Shown here: positions 43,755 through 50,914 of the stretch, in pieces | Layout of the letters: each line of letters opens with the position of its first letter | Numbering within the stretch: position 1 is the first letter of the stretch | NCBI RefSeq assembly: GCF_019375475.1 | Contig: NZ_JAHXGQ010000004.1 | Span: forward strand, 710,760-774,759 | Direction of reading: 5' to 3' | Length of the DNA stretch: 64,000 bases | Source of the DNA: Saccharothrix obliqua | GTDB taxonomy: Bacteria; Actinomycetota; Actinomycetes; Mycobacteriales; Pseudonocardiaceae | The notes under the pieces: model-generated | What the model was told of the DNA's origin: nothing | Seen by the model: only the letters and a program-made list of their open reading frames with translations | Database searches by the model: none | Made by a program: the position numbers and the translations under genes

Positions 43755-44314
43755 GGAAACCCCCCTCGTGACCGGAAGCCCCCCGGCACCCGGCCAAGCC
43801 GAAGGTAGCGCTCTTGGGCGGCGGAAGCACGTGCCCGGCGGAGGAGCACACCAATGCACCAACACCGGCCCGGCCCGACGTGGTCGGCACGCCGGGCAAC
43901 CGTCCGCATCCGGTTGTGCCGCAACGACGCCCGACCTTCCGGCATCCGTGCTCGAAGACACTCGAATGCGCCTGGCCCGTCACGTTCCGTACCCGCCGCG
44001 GGGGCCACCGGACCCGTCCACCGGCAGCCGATTGGATCGGAATCCCGATGTACTTCGTCCCACCGGGCGGACGTCCCCGCGCACCGCCGGATGCCGCCGC
44101 GCCGCTCTCCGCGACACGCACCCCGGCTGACCGGTGCCGTGTACAACAAGCAGCATCGTCCTTTATGGACGAACAAGATACCCTTGCCACAGAAGGGCGT
44201 TGCTTGGCAAGCGCGTTATGCTGTGACGGCGGACGCCCCCGGACGGCGGTAGGTGACCCCGGCCGCACTCGGCAGACTTCGATAGGTCCAGACCAATCGT
44301 GGAGTGGAGGCACT
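43755..44314. other. Intergenic region, divergent
   Basis: 560 bases between the RHS gene and a secreted-protein gene. No gene is supported. TATGCT at 44217-44222 may be a -10 box, and a DasR-like palindrome lies at 44285-44294. The stretch 44140-44220 is A/T-richer than the surroundings. Confidence 0.5.
44285..44294. promoter_or_regulatory. DasR-like palindrome
   Basis: GGTCCAGACC keeps the core GGTC-N2-GACC of the Streptomyces DasR element and of the direct-repeat/palindrome in chitinase promoters. Twelve of sixteen positions match the published consensus by my count. It ends 20 bases before the start of a secreted protein. No DasR gene is in the window. Confidence 0.35.
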
Positions 44315-44734
44315 GTGCGGAGCTTCATCAACCGCAAGCGCACCGTCCGTACCCTCGCCGCAGTGGCCATGGCCGTCGGCGCGCTCAGCATCACGGCGGG
44401 CCCGGCCGCGGCCGCCGGTGGCCCGGCCACGCTCGACACCGCGTGCGTCGCCACGGACATCAGCCTCGACCCGGCGGCACGCACGGCGAGCTGGTCGGTC
44501 GACTGCACCAGTCGCCGGTACGTGCACGCCGACGTCACCGTGTTCGCGGGCGGCGTGGCGCACAGCAGCCCGTCCGAGGGCCAGTGGGTCAACGGCGGTG
44601 ACACCTGGACCGACGTCAACGTCTACCCGCAGACCACCCCGGCCATCGACCACCTCTGCGTGCACCTGGTCAGCTTCGTGAACCCGAGCGACCCGTTCGA
44701 CCAGCCGGAACTCGTGGGCCACTCCTGCGTGTGA
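44315..44734 (+). CDS. Small secreted protein of unknown function (139 aa)
   Basis: A 139-residue protein with a clear signal peptide (RKRTVRTLAAVAMAVGALSITAGPAAAA, cleavage near residue 33). The mature part of about 105 residues is strand-rich and contains four Cys (TACVATD, VDCTS, HLCVH, HSCV), enough for two disulfides. I do not recognise a family. The GTG at 44315 has GTGGAGG four bases upstream. A strong hairpin terminator follows directly, so it is a single-gene unit, possibly controlled by the palindrome just upstream. Confidence 0.8.
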   Translation: MRSFINRKRTVRTLAAVAMAVGALSITAGPAAAAGGPATLDTACVATDISLDPAARTASWSVDCTSRRYVHADVTVFAGGVAHSSPSEGQWVNGGDTWTDVNVYPQTTPAIDHLCVHLVSFVNPSDPFDQPELVGHSCV

Positions 44735-44741
44735 CGCCACC

Positions 44742-44775
44742 GCGAGACCGACCCGGTGCACCGGGTCGGTCTCGC
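44742..44775. terminator. Strong hairpin terminator
   Basis: GCGAGACCGACCCGG (44742-44756) and CCGGGTCGGTCTCGC (44761-44775) are perfect inverted repeats with a TGCA loop, seven bases after the stop of the secreted-protein gene. It also faces the gene ending at 44821 on the minus strand, so it can work both ways. Confidence 0.85.
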
Positions 44776-44780
44776 CGTGC

Positions 44781-44793
44781 GTCCATTGTGGAC
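44781..44793. promoter_or_regulatory. Dispersed palindrome GTCCA-N3-TGGAC, copy B
   Basis: GTCCATTGTGGAC, the exact reverse complement of the copies at 19190 and 59399. It lies in the 86-base gap between two convergent genes, just after a terminator, so an operator role is unlikely at this site. Confidence 0.45.
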
Positions 44794-44820
44794 CACGACT
44801 CCTCGCGTGGTGCGAGCGGA

Positions 44821-45510
44821 TCAAACGCGAGGCAGGTAGGCGGCGACCTCCGCCAGGGCGTCGAGCGTGTCGTGGTCGAACCTGCCGCCCGGCGCGTTCT
44901 CGGCTTCGGCGAACGTGACGGCGCGGCCGTCCCGGTCGCTACCGTAACGCAGGCCGGTGAACTCGACGTCGGCCATCTCCAGCGCGGCTGAGCCCAGGGG
45001 GCGGATGTCCCCGGTGCCGTGCTTGTCCATCACGGTCTTCAAGCGCCGGGCGGCGCCCGCGTCGGCCATGACGACCCACACCACCGACACGACCGCGGTG
45101 CTCCCGGCGTCATCCACCAACGCGAACACCGCCCGCTCCAATGACGTGCACCGCGTGCGGGCGAAAAGCTGCTGAACCTCGCCGTAGGACACGGCCAGGC
45201 ACTCGGCCTGTTGTCGCCCGGTGCGCCGAACCTGCCGCACTTTCATGGACCGCCACGCGCCGTCCGCATCCCCCTTGCGCGCCGCCTTCCGCCCTTGGCT
45301 GCGCTGCGCGCGTAACGCCGACGACGAAGTCCCGCCACCGGCTCCGGCGACCTCACCCGCGACCTCCCCGGCGACGCCACCCACCGTCGACACGCCGCCC
45401 GAGGCGAACACGCCCAACGCCAAGGCCCCGGCGACCACAACACCCGCACCGCCCTTCGCGGGCGTGATCGGCCTTCTCCGGCCCTGCGAGTCGGTGTAGA
45501 AGTCCGGCAT
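44821..45510 (-). CDS. Membrane-anchored protein of unknown function (229 aa)
   Basis: A 229-residue protein. A short polar N-terminus (MPDFYTDSQGRRRPITPAKG) precedes one hydrophobic segment (GVVVAGALALGVFASGG, about 22-38) and a Gly/Val linker. The remaining 150 residues form a domain with RQQAECLAVSYGEVQQLF and VVSVVWVVMADAGAARRLK. I do not recognise it; similar single-pass proteins are common in Pseudonocardiaceae. The ATG at 45510 has GGGAGGGAC just upstream. It converges on the terminator at 44742-44775. Confidence 0.75.
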   Translation of the reverse strand: MPDFYTDSQGRRRPITPAKGGAGVVVAGALALGVFASGGVSTVGGVAGEVAGEVAGAGGGTSSSALRAQRSQGRKAARKGDADGAWRSMKVRQVRRTGRQQAECLAVSYGEVQQLFARTRCTSLERAVFALVDDAGSTAVVSVVWVVMADAGAARRLKTVMDKHGTGDIRPLGSAALEMADVEFTGLRYGSDRDGRAVTFAEAENAPGGRFDHDTLDALAEVAAYLPRV

Positions 45511-45727
45511 CGTCCCTCCCGCGTACTCGACCGATCGGCCCCGTAGCCGATCCGGCACGCAGCGTATCGGCAGCGTCCGACAGGCCCTTCAGGCCGCCGG
45601 AGCGGGCCGCCTCCGTAAGACGCCCAACGCGCACGGCCCCAGGACGTGCCGGGCGTGCGTGATCCCCTGGTTCCACTGCCATGCTTACAGCTCGAGACTC
45701 CGTATCCCGAGCATGGAGGACGGCACG

Positions 45728-45889
45728 GTGAACCAGCCCCCCGGCACGTCGAGCGGCCCGGCGCGGCGGCGGATGCCGGGCACCGCCCCGGCGCGCTCCC
45801 ACGGCGCGCGGATCGCCGCGACCACGCGCGTCCAGCCCAACCCGTCCGGCGCGCCGGAACCCGCCGTGTCCTCCGGGGCACGCGCATGA
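45728..45889 (+). CDS. Small frame coupled to the TetR gene (53 aa)
   Basis: A 53-residue frame beginning with GTG at 45728, preceded by GGAGGACGGCAC. An ATG at 45713 in the same frame is an alternative. Its TGA overlaps the ATG of the TetR gene (ATGA), the arrangement of translationally coupled genes. The product (VNQPPGTSSGPARRRMPG and onward) is basic, proline- and alanine-rich and resembles nothing I know. It may be a leader frame that tunes TetR translation rather than a functional protein. Confidence 0.4.
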   Translation: MNQPPGTSSGPARRRMPGTAPARSHGARIAATTRVQPNPSGAPEPAVSSGARA

Positions 45890-46491
45890 CGGGCGAGAAG
45901 CGACGCGGTCGGCCGAGCACGGGTGTGCGCGAGGCGGTTCTCGCGGCCACGGAGGAGCTGTTGCGCGAGGTGGGCGCGGCGCAGTTGTCCACCAGGAACG
46001 TGGCGCGGCGGGCGGCGGTGGCCGAGTCGAGCATCTTCTACCACTTCGGCGACCGCCTGGGGCTCCTGCGCGCGGTCGTGCACACGCACCTGCCGGCCTA
46101 CAAGGAGGTTGCCGACCGCCCGGCCGGGCAGGGCAGCCTGCGCGACAACCTCGTGGCGCTGCTCGACGGCCTCGAATCGTTCTACCTGCGCATCGCGCCG
46201 ATCCTCGCCGCCGTCCAGTCCGACGTGGAGTTGCGCACCCGGTTCGCCGAGCTGGACGGCGAGGTCGGGCCACAGCGCTCGCTGCGCCCCGTGGCGGCCT
46301 ACCTGCTCGCCGAACGCGATCTGGGCAGGGTGCGAGCGGACCTGGACGTGGACGCGGTCGCACTGATCATCACGGGCGTCGCCCACCAGCGCGCGCTGCT
46401 GCGCCACCTCTCCGGCCGGACGTCCACCGCGAGCAGCGCCCAGGTCGTCGACACGCTCCTGCCGACCGTGGCCCCACACCGTGTACCGTAA
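45886..46491 (+). CDS. TetR-family regulator
   Basis: A 201-residue TetR-type regulator. The N-terminal helix-turn-helix is seen in VREAVLAATEELLREVG, then LSTRNVARRAAVAESSIFYHFGDRLGLLRAV, ending in the typical YHF motif. The C-terminal two-thirds are helical ligand-binding sequence. It lies 36 bases before a DUF1772 membrane gene, and an 11-bp palindrome sits between them, so it probably controls that gene in response to a small molecule. Confidence 0.87.
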   Translation: MTGEKRRGRPSTGVREAVLAATEELLREVGAAQLSTRNVARRAAVAESSIFYHFGDRLGLLRAVVHTHLPAYKEVADRPAGQGSLRDNLVALLDGLESFYLRIAPILAAVQSDVELRTRFAELDGEVGPQRSLRPVAAYLLAERDLGRVRADLDVDAVALIITGVAHQRALLRHLSGRTSTASSAQVVDTLLPTVAPHRVP

Positions 46492-46501
46492 TACTGAGTA
46501 T
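46491..46501. promoter_or_regulatory. Candidate TetR operator
   Basis: ATACTGAGTAT is a perfect 5-1-5 palindrome that overlaps the last base of the TetR gene and lies 26 bases before the ATG of the DUF1772 gene. Flanking TACCG and CGGTA extend the symmetry. It is a natural operator for the regulator encoded just upstream. Confidence 0.5.
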
Positions 46502-46527
46502 CCACTCGGTAAACCCGGCGAGGCCCC

Positions 46528-47016
46528 ATGCTGCTCCGCTTCACGCACGCGTTAGCACTGCTGTCCACAGGTCTGCTGGCCGGCGCGTTCGGCTACGGCG
46601 CGCTGAACGTGGCGCAGACCTTCAACGCGGTGCCGATGGACGTGCGCCTGACCTTCCACGCGGCGTTGATGAAGATGAACGGCGTCGTCATGCAGACCGC
46701 GATGGCGGCGGCGATCGCCACCACGCTGGCGCTAGCCGTGCTGCTGCGTGCCGCGCCGCGTTACCTCGCGGGTGGCGCGGCACTGCTGGCCGTGACGTCG
46801 TTCCTGGTCACCAGGCTGGGCAACGTGCCGATCAACGGCCAGATCAAGGTGTGGGCCGTCAGCGGACCCCCGCCGGACCACCTGGAGATCCTGCAACGGT
46901 GGGAGGCGTTCAACGCAGCCCGCACCTGCACCGCGCTGGTCGCGTTCCTGATCGTGATCCACCTCGTGCTCCGCAGGGGCATGGCTGGTAGTACAGCCGC
47001 AATGCGGGACATCTGA
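46528..47016 (+). CDS. DUF1772-family membrane protein
   Basis: A 162-residue membrane protein with four hydrophobic segments. The signature LGNVPINGQIKVW between segments three and four, with a following WEAFNAART, is typical of DUF1772 (anthrone-oxygenase-like) proteins. Fungal relatives oxidise anthrones; bacterial members are uncharacterised and often controlled by an adjacent TetR regulator, as here. The ribosome site is GGCGAGG nine bases upstream. Confidence 0.8.
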   Translation: MLLRFTHALALLSTGLLAGAFGYGALNVAQTFNAVPMDVRLTFHAALMKMNGVVMQTAMAAAIATTLALAVLLRAAPRYLAGGAALLAVTSFLVTRLGNVPINGQIKVWAVSGPPPDHLEILQRWEAFNAARTCTALVAFLIVIHLVLRRGMAGSTAAMRDI

Positions 47017-47152
47017 GGCGTCGTCGCCGGCAGCGGCTGTGCCGGTCGCGGACCAGGCCACAGGAGTCTGCTCTCGTCAGCGGTGCCCCGGACCTCCCCG
47101 GCATGGTGTGGCTACGGCACCCTACGCGGATACGACGCCTGGTACTGCCACA

Positions 47153-47917
47153 TCACCCTGTCCGCTGAGGCGTGAAGACGAACGGCTGAGTCGTGGTCAC
47201 CAACCGGAAGCCCCGCTTGCGCAACGTCGGCGCGGACGTGGGCAGCGCGTCCACGAACGCATGCGTCCGGCCACGCTGACGCGCCTCCCGTAGGCGCGCC
47301 CCGACGACCGCGGTGAACAGCCCCTTCCGCCGATGCGCGGGCTTCGTGCGCCCGCCGGCCAGCTCGGCGTGCGGGCCACCGGGCCGGAAGTGCACGCGAC
47401 CGCAGGCGGCGGGCTCATCGCCGACATAAGCGATGTGGATGCTCATCTCCTCCGGCGTCTCGCGCAACACCGCGGCCAGGTGCCGGCACTCCCGCTCCAC
47501 ATCGCGCCGCCCGCTCGCACGAGAGATCTCCGCGTAGTCCGCCAAGTCGTGCTCGTCGCGAACGCGCCGAGTCCGCACGTCGCCACCATCAAAAGCACCC
47601 ACGTCGTCCAACGGCAACACCAACACGGCTTCCACGTCGTCAGCCACGAAACCCGCCGCCGTCAACCGCCGGGGCAGGTCCGCGGGCACGTCGTGGCCGT
47701 AGAGCTTCCACTCCAGCACGTACCCCGACTCGGTGGCGGCGGCGACCTCGTCGCGGATCACCCGGTCGACGTTGTCCGGTGTGCAGGTGGCGTGGACGAT
47801 GCGGCACTCCGTCCGGTCGGCGGAGAACTCCCGCACCACGTCACGCCCCGGGGAGCCCAGGGCGCGACGCTCGGCGTCCAACCACGCCAAGACCACGGTG
47901 TCCGCCGACTGATCCAT
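47153..47917 (-). CDS. GNAT-family acetyltransferase
   Basis: A 254-residue protein with a GNAT fold. The acetyl-CoA loop is seen near residue 205 as GGRTKPAHRRKGLFTAVV, with the preceding strand PAACGRVHFRP and a late strand HAFVDALPTS. The N-terminal half is a degenerate second GNAT-like unit (LEWKLYGHDVPADLPRRLTAAGF). The acceptor is unknown. The ATG has GGGGGAG five bases upstream. It is a single gene. Confidence 0.82.
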   Translation of the reverse strand: MDQSADTVVLAWLDAERRALGSPGRDVVREFSADRTECRIVHATCTPDNVDRVIRDEVAAATESGYVLEWKLYGHDVPADLPRRLTAAGFVADDVEAVLVLPLDDVGAFDGGDVRTRRVRDEHDLADYAEISRASGRRDVERECRHLAAVLRETPEEMSIHIAYVGDEPAACGRVHFRPGGPHAELAGGRTKPAHRRKGLFTAVVGARLREARQRGRTHAFVDALPTSAPTLRKRGFRLVTTTQPFVFTPQRTG

Positions 47918-48010
47918 AGCTCCCCCGATGACCGTTCTCGCGACGTGCGGATCATCGTAGTCTCGTATCAGGCAATCGCGCCCGACGTCGTGTCGGCACG
48001 ACTCGACGAG

Positions 48011-48961
48011 TCAACGGCACCGGGCGCGGTACTCGCCGGGCGGAACGCCGTGGGCGCTGTGGAAGGCGCGGCTGAAGTCCGAGGGCACCGGGAAGCCCCA
48101 GCGCGCGCCGATGGCGTGCACGGGAACGTGGACCAGCGCGGGGTTCGCCAGGTCGCGGCGGCAGCGGTCGAGGCGGCGGGCTCTGATGTGCGCGGCGACG
48201 GATGTGCCGTGCTGCTGGAAGACCCGGTGCAGGTAACGCAGGGAGATGTGGTGGACCTCGGCGATCAGCGCGGGTTTGAGCGCCGGGTCGGCCAGGTTGC
48301 GGTCGATGAAGTCCTTGACGCGCAGGAACAGCACGTTCGGCGGCGACTGTCGTGCCGGGACCGGGTCACCGGCCGAGCAGTGCGCCAGCAGGGCCTCCAC
48401 CAGGTCGATGGCGGTGTCGCCCAGGCGTGCCGCGTCCGGTCCGCTGTAGGGCACCCGCTCGACGGCGATGGTGTTCAGGAACTGCGCCAAAACCCTTCCC
48501 ATACCTTGTTTTCCCGGCAACGGCACCGCAAGGATGCGGTCCACCACGCGTGACGGCGTGGCCAGCAGCCGTTTGGGCAGGTGCAGGTACAGCGACGAGT
48601 GGCCGAGCTGGAACGAGCTGACGAACGGCCGCGAGCTGTCGTAGAGGACCAGGTCCTCGGGGCGCGCCAGGTGCCGGTTGCACACCTGCGCGGTCGAGTG
48701 GAATCCCGCGCGGCACAGCGAGAACAGGTAGTGGTCGGGATCGGACTGCCGGATGTCCTTCCCCGTCCGCTCCACGACCAGCGACGAGGACGTCGCCATC
48801 GTCAGGTCGACCGCGCCCAGCCGCGTGGTGCTCACCCGCGCGTTGAACGCCTGGTCCAGGAACCGCATTCGCAACCGGACCGGCACCTGGCCGGCCGCGT
48901 CCTCCCACGCGGGCACGCGGTCATCCGCCGGAATCCCGGCCGTGTCGAAAATTACGTCCAC
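48011..48961 (-). CDS. AraC/XylS-family regulator
   Basis: A 316-residue regulator with an AraC-binding-like N-terminal domain (about 15-190, including HYLFSLCRAG) and a C-terminal AraC DNA-binding domain (about 210-316). The second has two helix-turn-helix units, ALIAEVHHISLRYLHRVFQQ and GARWGFPVPSDFSRAFHSAHG, closing with PPGEYRAR. This domain layout is the NitR/XylS type often linked to catabolic genes, but no catabolic gene is adjacent. The GTG at 48961 has AGGGGGAG six bases upstream. Its target is unknown. Confidence 0.87.
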   Translation of the reverse strand: MDVIFDTAGIPADDRVPAWEDAAGQVPVRLRMRFLDQAFNARVSTTRLGAVDLTMATSSSLVVERTGKDIRQSDPDHYLFSLCRAGFHSTAQVCNRHLARPEDLVLYDSSRPFVSSFQLGHSSLYLHLPKRLLATPSRVVDRILAVPLPGKQGMGRVLAQFLNTIAVERVPYSGPDAARLGDTAIDLVEALLAHCSAGDPVPARQSPPNVLFLRVKDFIDRNLADPALKPALIAEVHHISLRYLHRVFQQHGTSVAAHIRARRLDRCRRDLANPALVHVPVHAIGARWGFPVPSDFSRAFHSAHGVPPGEYRARCR

Positions 48962-49253
48962 GGTGACTCCCCCTTGTGGTGATCTCCTCCCCGCGCCCAG
49001 TGTGCCGCGTCAACGACCGGGCGCAGGGCGTCGGCGACCACACCAACCCGAATGTCGGACACCGGGTCGGGCGAAGCGGAGTGCGCCCGGTGCCAACCGG
49101 TGGGCATCGGTTGCCAACGACGGACGACCGGCCGGCACGACACCATTGGACCCGACTGCCGTGCCCGTGCTTCCGCACCGCGCGCACGGGTCGGCGACGG
49201 AAGTCGAGTCCTGCCCGGATTCACCGGGCGCACGCACGGGCAAAGGAGAACAC

Positions 49254-49406
49254 ATGTCTTTGCGGCCACTGTTCGACGTCGCGGCGTCGCCGCTCGACGC
49301 GGCCACGACCGCGAGGATGGACGGCGACGAGAACTCCCGGACGTGGGGCCGCGAGGACGGCACCGACCGGCAGGGTTGGACCGGGAACACGCGGCGGCGG
49401 CACTGA
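49254..49406 (+). CDS. Small protein with strong ribosome site (50 aa)
   Basis: A 50-residue frame beginning with ATG at 49254, preceded by AAAGGAGAA, one of the best ribosome sites in the window. The product starts MSLRPLFDVAASPLDAATT and has an acidic, Trp-containing second half (DENSRTWGRE, RQGWTGN) with a basic end RRRH. No signal peptide and no cysteine. It could be a ribosomally made peptide precursor or a small regulator, but no modifying enzyme is adjacent. I do not recognise it. Confidence 0.5.
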   Translation: MSLRPLFDVAASPLDAATTARMDGDENSRTWGREDGTDRQGWTGNTRRRH

Positions 49407-50119
49407 TCGCTGCCGACCGACGTGGAATCCGGCTGCTCATGCCATTCCCGAGCCGACGAAACGCGTTGCCGGTGCCGCGATCGGCCACACCGGGACGACA
49501 ACGCCGCGGCGGAGCCGGTCCGCCACGTCGAGGCCCCGGATCCGGCGACCGCCACGTGCCGAGCCCGGGGTGTGCACCCCGGTGCAGGAACCGTGATTGG
49601 TAGGGGCCGCGTGCGGGCGTCTTCGCGGTCGGCATCGGGCGACAACAGCGGCCCGGCCGTCCCCGACCCGCGGACCGGAGATGTTCCGGCATTCGCGTAG
49701 GCCGATGACGAGGTGGCGGCGGCCGAGTTCATCGAGGGGTTGGACTCGGCCGCCACCGCCGAGGCGTGTGAACGGCACCCGGAGCCGAGCCCTCGACCAG
49801 TCGATCGAGTGACCGGGTCCGCACCACCGCGGTCGAAGCGCCGGAACCGCCGTCCGCCGGCGTGGCGACACCGGAGGAGGACCGCGCGGTGGGCGGTGCG
49901 CCGGGAACTCGGGCCGGGCGCGTCGGCCTGGAATGGGGTACATGCACCCCGAGGTCGCCCTAACCCGGTTGGCCATAATCCGTTCGTGGCTCAAATTGCG
50001 CTGCGTAGGACCGGCCGCGCCGGTACCACGCCGACGGATTGACGTGCATTCGAACCCGGCATTAACTTAAAGCAACACCGATTCACTGGCACCGCAGAAT
50101 TGCGGACGGAGGGGTGGCC
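49407..50119. other. Gene-poor region
   Basis: About 700 bases in which no reading frame has both a ribosome site and normal codon bias. The stretch from 49704 reads DDEVAAAEFIEGLDSAATAE in one frame before degenerating into Arg/Pro-rich sequence, which may be a remnant of a lost gene. The last 100 bases are A/T-richer and may hold the promoter of the next operon. Confidence 0.5.
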
Positions 50120-50341
50120 GTGAAGCTTGTCAAGTTGTTCAAGGACGAGAATTCGGGCGGCAACGGGTGTCCGAGCGTCTACGTGGCGGAGAGCGGTGAG
50201 TTCGTGGTGCAGGGCCACGTGCTCGACGCAGCCACCAGTGCCGAGTTGGAGGACGTGCTGCCTGGGGAGACGGCGGTCCGCATAGCGCCCGAAGTCGTGC
50301 TCGGCGCCGTGGAGCGTTACCGCGCGCAGAACGCGGGGTGA
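50120..50341 (+). CDS. Small conserved protein (73 aa), first of a coupled trio
   Basis: A 73-residue protein, VKLVKLFKDENSGGNGCPSV at the start, then VVQGHVLDAATSAELEDVLPGETAVRIAPEVV. It looks like a small strand-rich domain common next to DUF6879 genes in actinomycetes, without a helix-turn-helix or membrane segment. GTG at 50120 has GGAGGGG five bases upstream and is preferred to GTG 50114. The next gene starts seven bases after its stop. Function unknown. Confidence 0.75.
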   Translation: MKLVKLFKDENSGGNGCPSVYVAESGEFVVQGHVLDAATSAELEDVLPGETAVRIAPEVVLGAVERYRAQNAG

Positions 50342-50347
50342 GCCGAC

Positions 50348-50914
50348 ATGGGTGCGCGGTACCTGTCCCTGGACGACCCGGATTTCAACCGGCACTTCAC
50401 CGAGTTCGAGTTCACGGCCTATCGCCTGGAATCGCTGCAACGTTACGACGTCACCTACGAACGCGACGAGTTCCGGCGTTTCCTCGCGGGTGAGAGCCGG
50501 GGCGAGTTCCCGGGTATCGGCGCTTGGGTGCGCACGGTGCGCGAAGCGGTCAACGCGGGCAAACGCGTGCACCGGGTGCACGTGGTGCAGGAACCTTTGT
50601 CGGACTACGTGCGGTTCGAGTGCGGTTGGGCCTACGAGCACACCGTCGCCGCCGGTGAGGACGTGCGGGTCATCCCGCTGGCCCGGGAGAACTGGCCCGC
50701 CGGCCTGCCCCGTTACGACTACTGGTTGTTCGACTCGACGGTGCTGGTCGAGATGCACTACGACGCGGTCGGCACGTTCCAGCACGCGGAACTCGTGGAC
50801 GACCCGCGCAAGGTCGTGCGCGCCAACTACTGGCGGGACCTCGCCGTGACGAAGGCGGTGCCGTACCGCGATTACGCCGCCCGCCTCGACCGGCGCCCGT
50901 TCGAGGTGGTGTGA
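50348..50914 (+). CDS. DUF6879-family protein
   Basis: A 188-residue protein with the DUF6879 pattern: FTEFEFTAYRLESLQRYDV at the N-terminus, FRRFLAGE, the VHVVQEPLSDYVRFE strand, PRYDYWLFDSTVLVEMHY and a final WRDLAVTKAVPYRDY. DUF6879 proteins are widespread in actinomycetes, usually beside a DNA-binding or signalling partner, and their role is unknown. Its stop overlaps the start of the NB-ARC gene (GTGA), so the two are coupled. Confidence 0.8.
   Translation: MGARYLSLDDPDFNRHFTEFEFTAYRLESLQRYDVTYERDEFRRFLAGESRGEFPGIGAWVRTVREAVNAGKRVHRVHVVQEPLSDYVRFECGWAYEHTVAAGEDVRVIPLARENWPAGLPRYDYWLFDSTVLVEMHYDAVGTFQHAELVDDPRKVVRANYWRDLAVTKAVPYRDYAARLDRRPFEVV

Noticed and set aside
49437..49994. 185-residue frame on the minus strand
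   Set aside because: No ribosome site and Arg/Pro-rich composition; no recognisable domain.
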